Source of the DNA: Macrotrachela quadricornifera
Lineage: Eukaryota > Rotifera > Eurotatoria > Philodinida > Philodinidae
Assembly (NCBI GenBank): GCA_022393335.1
Contig: JAJEKB010019405.1
Coordinates: forward strand, 1-64,000
DNA: 64,000 nt
Direction of reading: 5' to 3'
Shown here: in pieces, positions 1 to 11,277 of the stretch
Layout of the letters: every line of letters begins with the position of its first letter
Position numbering within the stretch: position 1 is the first letter of the stretch
Notes under the pieces: model-generated
Database searches by the model: none
Seen by the model: only the letters and a program-made list of their open reading frames with translations
Told to the model about the DNA's origin: nothing
Made by a program: the position numbers and the translations under genes

Positions 1-81
1 GATTTCTTCAATATTTATTATAAAATCTTAAGATTCAGCAATCTTCACACGTTCTATACCTTTTTTTTCCTATGTTGCAGA

Positions 82-156
82 AAATTATCAATAGACGTTG
101 TACTTTTCCAGCATTCGCTTTATTTCTTCGATTGTGGAAGAAAAGTTATTGAATAA
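82..156 (+). CDS. Possible last exon of an unrecognised gene
   Basis: A strong splice acceptor (T-rich tract, then TTGCAG ending at 80) is followed by an open frame entered one base into the exon. It reads 24 codons to TAA at 154-156. The translation begins KLSIDVVLF and ends FFDCGRKVIE, a protein-like mix unlike the AT-rich noise around it. The other two frames either stop within a few codons (TAG) or read a less protein-like arginine/lysine-rich 23-residue string to TGA. The rest of the gene lies left of the window. An inverted-repeat element begins just after the stop at about 163, so any poly(A) signal is either inside it or displaced to about 2505 (AAATAAAT). I do not recognise the protein. 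The acceptor and frame are seen; that it is a real exon is inferred. Confidence 0.3.
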   Translation, partial: KLSIDVVLFQHSLYFFDCGRKVIE

Positions 157-1118
157 TTCCAGATTAACACTAAATACATCACGGATTCTCTAACTGGTGT
201 CGAAATAGGATTGATCGAAGTTGTTATGGTAAGTTTTGAGAGTAGTTTATGTCACTGATTCGATGATCTGATCCTCAATACTCACATACATGCGTTACAC
301 TCGTTGGATAAATACACTAAGCGTATAGGATATCTCTTTTACATACATTATACATTTTGATAGACATGCGTTGGTGCTCATACTTTTAGATAGATCCCAC
401 TTTCTTCTTAGAATCGATGGAATTCATTAAAAAATCTTTATTGTATGACTTGGTGGGGAGAAAGTACAAGTGTAAACGTTGATGTTAGTGTTTACTAGCT
501 ACCACGTGCTTGCATCTGTAATATAGAAGAATTCTCAAATATCGCCATAGGTAATACCATCAGTGAAAAAGATTGTACGAATTAAATGAAGACCTTCATA
601 GGCTTCCGAAATACTGACAAAATATGTCTTCACGGTACATATAATTGTACCGGAACATATTAACATAGAACTGAAACAGCATAATTCCTTGAAGTGTATG
701 TTGAATCCCAATATTTATGCTAGATTTTATATTAATATGACTCTATATGACTCGTGTTGTCTACACTTTACTATGAATTTGTATGTTTGCATGCGCAATG
801 CTGGTATAGACGAACGCCTTTGTCCTGATTTAATTAATTGATTCGAATGCATTTCGTAAAGGATAAACAGACAAAAGTTGATTTGATCTAACGTTACGAT
901 ACTGTATCCGTTTCTGAAGTACCTTTAACGATCATCAGCCGAGCATTATAATATATCATCGTGAAACATATCATATCATCAAATTAATAGCCGAAATGGC
1001 GACCATCGTGTCAGCGTTGACACAATTCGATACATTATGATTGAGATTTTTTATCAATAGTTGATAGAATTAAAATATTTCAAACTTTTCAATGTATGAA
1101 CAAAGTGCTAGAATGAAT

Positions 1119-2194
1119 GGGTTACATGAATTTCGGCCCAAGAATTTTTCGTCCCAACCCTTTCGGCCCAGTCCGAAATTCCGGTGATTTTTCGGTCCGG
1201 ACCGAAAGTCCGATAGGAATCTCGGTCCAGTTCTTAAATAAATTTAATTAATTAATTATCAATTAGTAAACTTCATTTTGCTGAGCACTATGACATGGTG
1301 CTGAGCAGTATGAATATTCAGTAAATCATCTTGCTAAGCCGTGACACAACATTTCCGCGCCGACGTTATCGCGGACGACACATTCGCGCAATGACATATA
1401 CGCGCAAGGATATCACCGCGCATTACACTATTTCATTTATAATTATCCGACGAATTTTTTTCATACATTTCACCTGATAAATTTTATTTAGGGTCAATAA
1501 TTGTTTTTTTCCGTAATTAGACCAATGACAAGAATAAAAAGTTAGCATAGATTTTAGGATTAATTAAAAAAGAACAGAACATGATGATTAAATTCAGATT
1601 TAAAGTAACGTAAATTAAATATAAGAAAACGAAGCGCTATAAATTTCGATAGCATTCACTAACCTTTTCAAATTGAAGCTGTGTCTATAATCCTTTCAAG
1701 TAGAGATAAAGATCAAAATTATTTCTGTAGTTTTTGTTTTTTATCGTTAAATAAATTATTTTTCACTGACAAAAGATATATTGATTAAATTCTATAAAAA
1801 GATCGTCGAATAATTATAAATGAAATAGTGTAATGCGCGCAAATGTCAGTCAGTCGTTTACTAAGGTGATATATTGGATGTTCATACAGCTTAGCGAGAT
1901 GATTCACTGAATATTCATACTGCTCAGCACTATGTCATACTGCTTAGCAAGATGATTTACTGAATATTCATACTGCTCAGCACCATGTCATAGTGCTCAG
2001 CAAAATGAATTTTTGAAAGTCATGGTGCTCAGCACTATGAAGTTTACTAATTAATAATTAATTAATTAAATTTATTTAAGAACTGGACCGAGATTCCTAT
2101 CGGACTTTCGGTCCGGACCGAAAAATCACCGGAATTTCGGACTGGGCCGAAAGGGTTGGGACGAAAAATTCTTGGGCCGAAATTCCTGACTCCC
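1119..2194. mobile_element. hAT-like non-autonomous foldback element with 8-bp target duplication
   Basis: Termini GGGTTACATGAATTTCGG at 1119 and its near complement ending CCC at 2194 are flanked by identical 8-bp GAATGAAT copies at 1111-1118 and 2195-2202. Eight-base duplications are typical of hAT elements. The inverted repeats are long (to about 1440 and from about 1810) and begin with a palindromic block rich in CGGTCCGGACCG. Inside them is a second layer of repeated TGCTGAGCACTATGA-like units. No transposase is present, so the element would need one supplied in trans. The hAT assignment rests on the duplication length. Confidence 0.75.
1277..2045. repeat. Subterminal TGCTGAGCA repeats in both arms
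   Basis: Units built on TGCTGAGCACTATGA and its complement TCATACTGCTCAGCA occur about three times in the left arm (1277-1345) and about six times in the right arm (1885-2045), mostly alternating with AATATTCAGTAAATCATC. Arrays of short subterminal motifs are known binding sites for hAT transposases. Copy number differs between the two arms, so units have been gained or lost since the element formed. Confidence 0.65.
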
Positions 2195-2496
2195 GAATGA
2201 ATATGAATTACTCTTTTAATATTGTTAGTTTAACAGACTCGTGTGAGAGATATTGAGATTGTCTATAGACATGTCGTTAATCAGTGAGAGCAACTCTCTT
2301 TGAAGTGCATAGTGTTTGTAAAAGAGATATATTTGCTTATGTATATATATACAACGAATGTAACACATGTATGAGAGTATTGATGATCAAATCATCGAAT
2401 CAGTGACATAAACTACTATCAAAATTTATCATAACAACTTCGATCAACCCTGTTTCGACATCAGTTAGAGAATCTGTGATGTCTTTTGTGTTAACC

Positions 2497-4380
2497 TATG
2501 ATTATTAAATAAATTTTCTTGAAATATATTCATAGAAAAAAATCCTTTAACTACCTCAAAATTTACCATAGTTGACATTTAATCTGAGTGATTGAATCCT
2601 TTGAACCATTTTTATTTCAACTCAAAATAACTCATTTTGTAGAGAATTTTTCAGAGAAATATCTGGGAAACTTTCAAGTTTGTCATATGACATATAGAAA
2701 AGAACGACCTATTATATTGAACGGAAATTTTTCGAATTTTTTAAAATACAAATAAAAATGGAACATTTATTTTGACATCGATATGCTATTGTTTCGTAAT
2801 TTAACCATGTCAATTATCAACCATTCATAACCATTTTGCAGAGCAAATTCTACTGCATCTTTTGATGTATTATAGTTAATGTAATTGTCGAGAAATATGT
2901 ATGATAATATGAAAATGCACAAAAATTGGATGTCATCCCTACGACAATATATTTTCGAGTGACTCACTGTAATACATTCAAAAGACGAAAAGAAATTTAC
3001 ATAATAACGTAAAAATGTACAGGCTTTCTTTTTAAAATTATTAGAATCGAATCTAGAGGTAGACTAAATCTGTAGTCTTATCCGGTGAGGTCCTCTTACG
3101 TCAAAAAAAGTAAAATGGCGATTTTTGTGGGGCAGAGAGCTTTCGGCCAGTTTGGGCCTTTGTGTCTCCAAAAAACTCTTATTTTCAGAAATAGTCTTCT
3201 CCTAAGAAATTAATCCAACTCACAAATTGCAAAACATTCATACTGCAATTTGGAATGCTTATTCCAAGAACCCTCCATAAAGTTTCATGCAATTTCATTA
3301 GTTTTCAAGAATATGCTTTTGGCATTCAAGACAGAGACTTAACGTTACTCGTTAGCGTTATCAAGTGACTGTTAATGCAAAAGGTACTGGCTGAGTTTTA
3401 ATCTAACAGCTACGTAACAAGCAATGTAAAAATTCAACGTTAATTTTTTTGGTACAATTTTGTGAGAGAATGTTGTAAAACATAACTTGTTCTTGGCAAA
3501 AGGACCAAAGTGTGCAGTACAAAAGTACATAAAACAATCTATTTGGAAACGTTTTTCAAAGCCCACAAAACTTCAAATGGAAGGTGTCGGAAAATTGTTC
3601 TGGAACTTTTTTGAACTTAGAAAAAAATTTCATATAATCAGACAGGATATCTATTTACTCGTGTAATCCAAGTTTTATAATTTGGGTAAAAATCATCATT
3701 GCTTTACAGAAAAAAATAAATGTTCTATATGTTTTATAACGGTTCGAATTAGTGCTTGTATGACAACGTTAAGATCATCGTTTTTTTTTCATCATTGTCG
3801 ATAGCAGACGAAAAAAGTAAATTTTGCTTCATGAGAAGCAATGCTAGAACCTATATATTTCATATGAAAAGTAAGCTTATTGAGTTCTTCACAAAATGCA
3901 TTATTTTTGGATAGAATACAGCGTCTTTGTAAGATATTCGAACCATAATTTTTGTGTGTGTTGTTAACTCCCAATTAATCCGACTGACGTTTTTAATCAA
4001 AATGTCAATTATGTATTATCTCGTATGATAGATCAATCGATTTGATATTGCACTGAAACCTTGTTGGCAATGGCTAACTGGTATACACAGCACTTGGACA
4101 AATTGAAAATGGGTAATGAAAAAGTCAAAACAAATATACCTGAATAAAAAGAATTGTAACCAGGGTTGCAGAAGAGTTTTCTGGCGCCTTTCTTTCTAAA
4201 TTTTCAAGGAGCATTTTCTATAATATTCTGTTATATATTTGTCCACTAGCAGCTATCATTATCCTAAAACAATTAAGTTTGTACGACAGTATGCATCTCA
4301 GCAGTATGCCCATATAATAAAATTGATGCAAAATTTTGAGTTGATCTATTACTTGCCTTGTGTAGGTCTTAAAATGTCAT
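2497..4380. other. AT-rich stretch with no recognised feature
   Basis: Only short chance reading frames (60-66 codons, without splice context or protein-like composition) are present. I see no long inverted or tandem repeat here. Confidence 0.4.
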
Positions 4381-4389
4381 AGTCAATAC

Positions 4390-4640
4390 CCAGAGGTAGT
4401 CCTTTAAAAGTTATCCATAGTGTCTCAGGATAGCCATTAAAAAGTAGCGAGCACTATTCGCGAGTGGCTCTAACAAAGTGATGAGTAGCACATTTAGGTG
4501 GCTCATACAAGGTTGTAGATTTGATATTCTAATAACGCTAGAAAATCTGTAGATAATATACTGAAATGACTCTCGAAATGTTTCCTATAGTATCCTCAGA
4601 TAGATCTCAGAGAACCATAGATATGATTGTCTAATAACGC
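4390..4640. repeat. Decayed ~33-bp tandem repeat
   Basis: Successive segments share a loose pattern of AGTRTC...GGATGGCTCTNAAAAAGNTA with a spacing near 33 bp. Individual units are heavily mutated. The same consensus, slightly better kept, recurs at about 36420-36600. Confidence 0.35.
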
Positions 4641-5199
4641 TTGAAAAGTTACTGAAGCCGAATTCAAGTGGGTTTTAAAAACTACAAATGAGATGTATAA
4701 GTATACCTGTAAAATGTAGTAGGGGACGAGGCAAAATTTCTTCATACACAACAGCCAGTTTACCCCATCTATCGGTACTTTCAGTGGTTTACGTATATAA
4801 TAGTAAAACATGGACTCATAGACTCCAGTTTGGTTAACGCTAACTTAGGGTTCACTTCATATTACCCACATATATTACCATATCGAAAATTTCACCACAA
4901 TATGATTTTGTTTTTTCAGTGCACGACACTTCATTATCAAGTGAACAGACCCAGAAGAATGAACAAAGTATACAAATATAGTTTTAATAAAAGCTTAGCG
5001 GTTTTTAATGTAAATGAAACTGGTTGAATCCATTCTTGGCATATTGGTCTTTTGATATTTACTATTAATATGAATCAACCTTTATGACAAACTTCAACGT
5101 CAATTTTTATAAAAGAAGAAACTCATGTCCGCTCTTTTTTCACAACTGCATCCCAGTTACACGTAAAGCCAATTTTGCGTTGTAGTTGTGCATAACTGC

Positions 5200-6525
5200 G
5201 GCACATTGATCGCAGTAAAAAAGAAATCTTATCTCTATCCGTACATCAATAGACATTCTATTATATAAATTCTATATTGTATATTCGATTTGGCAGAGCA
5301 AAATTAATCTATCTAAAAAAGAAAAACATTGAAAGCTGTGAAAAGCTGATGAAAACATCTGATAAGATGAACATGACTCGTCATGTTTTCTTATTATCAA
5401 TATTTTTATAATAAAAAATGGAATTATTTTTATGTATTATTAATTATGTCTATCTTTATTTATTCTTGTTAAAGCCCCTCTCCCTGGGTCAAAAATCTAC
5501 TTTTTTTTCCAAAGCATTCAATCTTAGTGAAATTTTTATTGAATATACATCTGACCTTGGATAGTCTTCAATAAGCATTGAGCTCATAATATTGAATTTT
5601 GCCAGAGTTATCTTTACATTAAGGGTCAAAAAGTGGATGCTTGTATTGCAAAGATTTTTTTCGCAATTTTAATGATATGGACCTCGAGATAACGTCAAAA
5701 TGTACAGAACACTTGTCGCCACAACCTAACAAAGCCATTTTTTTAAAAAAAATAAAGTTTCTTGAAAAAAGCTTTTGGACAAACTCGAGGTTAACATTTT
5801 AGAAAACTCAACTTTTTCATTAAGAACTAAATTGAAAACAAAAACTCTGGCTTTCTTAAGTTGTAGCGCTGAGCTTTAGCTTCATTTTAAAACCTTTCTG
5901 AGCTTTTTAGCATTCAAAATAGTGGATAAACCTTGGAAATACTGACAGATAAAATAGAAAAAAAACACTTTCAAGAAAAAAGTAAAAGAAATTTTTACTT
6001 TGGTTATCGTGTGTTTTTATTCCTAATAGAGCGATATTCGTAGAACCAGTTCTTATGTTTCATGCATGATGATCTAGATAGAGCCAGGCACATGCTGGTT
6101 GTATTCTCTATTGTCCTAAGCTTGGAACAAAGCTCAAATAACTTCAATAACTGAAATTTTCGAAGAAAAATTTATGTACGATGTTTGAGTAAAAGCTTTG
6201 AAAAATCCCATACAATGAATAAATCGTAGTGCATTCGAAAGTGCAGATTATGGACTACCTGACTGTTTATAAATCTCCAAATTGATATTTTCGACGGAAA
6301 TTGCTTTTTTTTCAATCGAGGAAGTCCTTATAAGAGGCATCAAATAAAATTTCTATTATAATATTGGATGAAATAAATCTTGTATAAAGAGATGAAAGAT
6401 CTTTTTAAAAAATGTCATTAATTAATTTTGTTTTCATTTTTAATCAATATTATTAAATACCTATGCTTTTAGTATGTCTAGATTTCGCTAAACAAATGTG
6501 TCAATATTATAGGAACTTATCGTGA
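5200..6525 (+). repeat. Dispersed repeat, copy A, split by an insertion
   Basis: Segments 5200-5472 and 6331-6525 match, in reverse orientation, a continuous stretch at about 54535-54990. Diagnostic shared blocks are TTATTCTTGTTAA, CTATGCTTTTAGTATGT and GTCAATATTATAGGAAC. In the other copy the two halves are contiguous, so 5473-6330 is extra DNA in this copy. No coding potential is apparent. Confidence 0.6.
5473..6330. mobile_element. Insertion defined by comparison with an empty copy
   Basis: The 858 bp between TTGTTAA and ATAAGAGGCATC is absent from the related copy at 54.5-55.0 kb, which reads directly from TTGTTAA into GAGATATAAAATAAAA. The left border is TTAA and the right border is a TTAA-like ATAA, suggesting a TTAA or similar target. 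The two ends (AAGCCCCTCTCC and, on the other strand, AAGGACTTCCTC) are only weakly alike. No coding region is visible, and the class is unresolved. Confidence 0.45.
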
Positions 6526-8590
6526 GATTGGAACAAAAAAACAGTTCATTGAAGAGCTTTGCATGATGTCAGATATGATAGGATTGTTTTTGAAAACATA
6601 TTAAGGATTAGTCATTTTAATATTAATATATAAACAACAGTTAAATGAAAATCTATAATACATATCTTCACTTTGATCACTATAACTTTACTTTCTCTTT
6701 ATTATTACCTATTTCCTTTCATTTATTAAACAAATAGAAATAAAATGTTTGTTAAAAAATAAAACTAATTTATTATTAGATGGAGTTCGAACTTCACTCG
6801 ACTGCGAAATACGGTGCGAACCTATGAATATTGATTAACAAAAAATCGAAGATTTCGTCCGAACGCTATTCAAAAATTCGATATTTATCTATTCCTTACT
6901 TTGAAAACTCTATCAATACACATCAACACAATTCAGAGATGATGTTAGCTATTTGATAATTCAATTACTGTATAACTCATTATTTATGGTTAACTGTGCT
7001 CGTGGCTATTATATGTAAAAAACAGTCGTTCACAGAGGTAATCGCTAACTTTTCTTGCCATTTTGACTTTAATTATCACGAATGTTTAGAAATAAAGTCC
7101 ACAAAAATTTGTCTTTTTTGTTGAGCTTGCTGTAATCGTATGAAACCTTATGTGAAAGTTTGGAAAATAGATTTTATTAGTCTCTTAATACGTATCAATA
7201 GATTTTCGAAGAGTATTGTTCATTGATTACTTAGTTATCTACTTGATAAATTATCTTTTATAAGTTTACTGTATGACTAATGAATAATATGAATTGTTGG
7301 AACTGACTGGTAGTTGACCTTTCATGTTTTGTTAACTTCAATTTCTTAAATGAAAGAGTCTAAAACCGGTTGACATGATTTATAATGTTCTCATAATAAA
7401 TAAAATCAATGAAAGTCTTGGATATATTAATTAACGTTCACTATAATATTAAAACACAAAAAAGAAAACATTTAATAATGTCTTTTTATGATTAACCGTG
7501 GTTTTGGTGTTAATAAGAAAAATTTATTATTCATTTTAACATTAGCAGTTTGAATTTAATGAACCAAACATTTATTCCGATAATTCTTTTTATCTAAGTT
7601 GTACATATTTCTAAGAAAATGAAGTCTAACGGTGACATTCAAACAAAGAATAATCAAAGCAATCATTGCATAGAATAATTAATTATTAATAAATAACATG
7701 CTCAATCCAATTTTTTTAATATTCATGTCAAATAAAAATAAAAATAATCCATTAAGAAAATCTAGTTACTTTCATTTAATTCAATCAATTACTAGTTCGA
7801 TTTAGCAGAAAAAATTGTAAATGTCGTTTATTACTAATTAAAGTTCTTTTCTTTTCTGAATTTGTATCTGAACAATGAGATAGTATTATGTGTCGGCATG
7901 TTTTGTTGTTGCATAGTATATGTGAAGCCTAAAATATATATTATTTTAACATATGTCACATAATCTTTATGCTTACATCGTATTTATGAATAACATATTT
8001 GACTAGGCAATAATTTTTAGAATTCATTACGAATTTATTGAGAAAATGGTTATTCTATATCACAACATTTTGATACAACAGATTAATAAAATAAATTACG
8101 ATAGATGTCTTTATCATTCGTTGCATCAGGATTTTGTTGTTGATAATAATCATAAGCATGATCAACTCATTTACTTCGTTTATTTTTCTAGAAAAAAAAA
8201 TTAATAGAATAAGTTTAAAAGTTATCATAAATTTATATTTATTTACCGTATTCATTGGGTCATCTATTCATTTAATCCATTAATTACGTGTAATTGAATG
8301 TGAACGAACAGTTTTTGTTCGACCATCACGAAATAACTATGTCATTAATGCATCACATGTTCAATAAAATCGGCCAGAATCCCATAATTAGTCATCAAAA
8401 TGATAAATAAAAATGAAATTATTGATCTACTCGACTAAATAATGAGCTAATGAAAGTGCTCTTGGATTCTAAGCATCTTGTAGTAATCTGCATTCTTCTA
8501 TAAAACGTTTTCAAACAGATATGTTGAACATATATATGAATATGACAATCATTATATAATATTGTTGGTTGAATGAGACTTTTTTCAATG
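6526..8590. other. AT-rich stretch with no recognised feature
   Basis: Very AT-rich sequence. I see no gene, long repeat or transposon end. Confidence 0.4.
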
Positions 8591-8596
8591 ATATAA

Positions 8597-9785
8597 CAGT
8601 AAAACCTCTATTAATGAACACCTTTCTATAATGAACACTTTTGGTTTGAACAAATGTTCAGTCCCCATGATCAATTTTTGGTGTAAATAGACTTCTGCAA
8701 GATGAACACCTCCCAACTCTGAACAATGAACGCTTTTGTCAGTCCTCTCTGTAGGAAAACCTCTGTATAATGAACAGACAGTGAGGAATTACCAATCCAT
8801 GTATGAACTAAAGAGATAAAAGAGTACATTTGTAAAGAACAAAGCGACGATAAATCATTTTTTGACAGTCTGTTTACCATAAAAGGCTTTTTTTGTATGT
8901 ATCGAACACACAAAACAATAAAATTGAATCACCCGCGATGAGTTAATCAATTTTGTGTGAGAGAATAATGCACATTTCTATCTTCGATTGTTAAATGATA
9001 GTACAGTAAAACTATAGTGAACACCATCGGAACCCTCCAAAAAGTGTTCACTAAAGGAGGTGTTCATTATATAGAGGTTTGCATTGACTGAACTATTACG
9101 TACTTACAGTAGCCGCTGACTACTGATCAGTACAACCAACTGATAACTACGCGTTTCACTAAGAATTCACTCCAACTAGCCCAAATCGACAAATATTTCT
9201 TCCAACTATTGCAAGTCTTTATTCCTATGAAAAACACGGATCTTTGCTTACTCAATTCCTTTCGAGTCAATGAAGAGTTTAGTAAGCTGCGCGATACAAG
9301 AGTGTGGCCATGGTCGGTGATAAGCAGCTAGTAAATGCAATCATCTGACCATCCCCATTGTCTCGATGAGCTTAAGTCTATTTCAATCAACGTATCTTCG
9401 TCATTTCACAATGGTAGATGAAGAAGTACATCATTCTTTTACTTATAACCAATCAATTCATCGCGGACTATTCACCATTATTGCTTCATTCATTCTATGC
9501 ACCCGACGAATTTTCTTACAATGGATAGACTTTCGATAAATTAGTTTAGCATCGCTTCAAAATGTACGCTGCACTGCCCTTTTTTGCTTTTATTTCAGAA
9601 ACACGTACATGTTTTGTTCTACATGTGTTCATTTTATAGAGGTTTTCTTTGATGAAGGGACCAGAAATAGTGTTCATTGTGCAGAGTTGAGAGGTCTTCA
9701 CTGTATAGAGGTCTATTTCCAGCAAAAATCGATCGGGGGGACCGAACCATGCGTTCAAACGAGAGGTGTTCATTATATTCTCCCG
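8597..9785. mobile_element. pogo/Tigger-type element remnant with ~180-bp inverted repeats
   Basis: CAGTAAAACCTCTATTAATG at 8597 opens a ~185-bp segment that matches the reverse complement of 9612-9780. Shared features are repeated AATGAACACC units, ACCTCYATANAATGAACA, and a GATCAATTTTTG/GATCGATTTTTG block. CAGT-AAAACC-TCTATA termini with internal ATGAACACC repeats are characteristic of pogo/Tigger-like Tc1-mariner relatives. The extreme right end (GAACACCTCTCG...TTCTCCCG) is degenerate. The interior (9090-9600) shows no recognisable transposase. Confidence 0.55.
9001..9090. repeat. Short hairpin with pogo-type ends inside the 8.6-9.8 kb element
   Basis: ACAGTAAAACTATAGTGAAC at 9003 is followed by GTGTTCACTAAAGGAGG and by a complementary end (GTGTTCATTATATAGAGG...TGACTG) at 9060-9089. 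It is a compact copy of the same terminal repeat family. It is either a tiny MITE or the right end of a 492-bp element running 8597-9089. Confidence 0.5.
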
Positions 9786-10320
9786 AAAAAAAATAGTTTC
9801 AGTCGGTATTTTTCATATATTATCACCATAATAAAATGGTTTTTAAAAACCAATGAGATATTCTGAAAGCCCGTGGAGTTTTCTGTAACCCTATATATTT
9901 ACATTTTGGTTTTCGGTTGCGTATCATGGAAAAAAATCGGGTACAGCACCGCACCCTCAACCCGAGATTCCCCGACACAAAATTTTTTTTGTGCACTCAA
10001 AGTTAGTTTTTTAATTTTTTCACCATCATAAAACTATATTTAAAAAAAAGCAATTACACATTCTGATAGAGTTTCAAATTCTCTATTATCCTGTCTATTT
10101 ATTTATTTACTTGCATTTATATATAAAAAAAAATTTTGAATAAAGTAAAGAGATGTCGACTCTACAAAGACAAAAAATCGATATTTTTTTTACTGCTTTT
10201 TGAAATTTATCTTTTTAAACAAATAAATTATAAAAGAAGAAACCATATAATTGAATGGCTCATAAATTATCTATCATTCTATGTGTTATTGAGTTGTCTG
10301 AGTTCATGCTCTATGGTTTA

Positions 10321-10512
10321 TTAAATTACGACCACGTCCTCCTCAGCTTCAGTAACATTATCTGTTTCATTATATAATCGTAGAATGTTAAACACAATTC
10401 GGATTGTGCAGTTCATAAAAGAAGCTATTTCATCTGGAGTCATATTTTGATCGAAATGTAACGAAATAATTCGCCATCGATCGCCTACAGATAAATGACT
10501 GCTCATTATCAA
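10321..10512 (-). pseudogene. HTH fragment resembling the N-terminus of a Tc1/IS630-type transposase
   Basis: A 63-codon frame begins MIMSSHLSVGDRWRIISLHF, followed by a segment like MTPDEIASFMNCTIRIVFNI and an acidic tail. The pattern of basic/aromatic helix, short turn (TPDEIA) and recognition-like helix matches the DNA-binding N-terminal region of Tc1/IS630 transposases. The frame stops right after the HTH region and no catalytic domain follows, so this is either a truncated remnant or a short HTH-only protein. It sits just outside the 10586-14579 element and runs in the same direction as that element's transposase. The family call comes from motif shape only. Confidence 0.35.
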
Positions 10513-11277
10513 TAAATTGTGCTGTTTGAAATAAACAATTAATGAAAATGTTCTTTATCCGCGTGATAATAACTAAAATCATCTAACAAGGGAACATACC
10601 GAGGTGTTCAAGCTTTTTAGAGCCCATCTTTTGGCGATAAATAGGCCTTGATGAGATATCAAAAGCTCTAAAAGGATTCGTGCCCTCACGCCTTTATTCC
10701 CGAGATATCGAATTTTCAAGATACATAGGAAACAAGAGAATGAAATGAAAAACTATTGTTTTTGTGGAATAGTAGAGAATTAGGGTAAAAAATTTTCTCA
10801 GTTTCATGTACTGCTCGTGCAACGTGTTCCGAATTCAGAGTTAGATCAAATCTTATCAGTAACACATCTACTCATTATTCATCAACCCATGCAACGCTCA
10901 AAATTCTTTATTCTATCGGTGATATCATTATAAATCACAAAAGTCCTCGCGAAAGAAAATCAGTGAAAGTGATAGTTCAGGAAAAAATGACTGAAACATA
11001 GTGGTTCGTCACACTAGTTACAGCAGATGAATGGAGCTGCATTGCATGAAGTCGTAGAGCATATTATAGTGTTAAAGGAAAAGCACATTTCGCTGACAGT
11101 TTTGAATGATCCTGGATGGTTGTCTGTGTAGCCACTGGCGTACCAAGCGTATCGTATCATCCGACGAAAAACTTTGAAAGAAAGTTGATTATGAGTGAGA
11201 AACATCAGACGAATGATAGTATTACGTCCGCTAATGTTGATGTCAAGTTCATCGAGCAGCACACGATCATATACATA

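Larger units (their letters stand above)
163..2496. mobile_element. Outer inverted-repeat element, interrupted by a second element
   Basis: About 185 bp at 163-350 (starting ATTAACAC, then CATCACGGATTCTCTAACTG) recur as a diverged reverse complement at 2310-2496, including the block GTAGTTTATGTCACTGATTC in both arms. The arms flank roughly 770 bp of unique AT-rich DNA on the left, then the 1119-2194 element. I see no coding capacity and no certain target duplication, so the class is not assigned. The arms are clearly more diverged from each other than the arms of the inner element, consistent with an older insertion that later received the inner one. Confidence 0.6.

Noticed and set aside
9546..9866. 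Overlapping 75- and 85-codon frames near 9.6 kb
   Set aside because: Both lie in the terminal repeat of the pogo-like element. Opposing frames there reflect the repeat, not genes.
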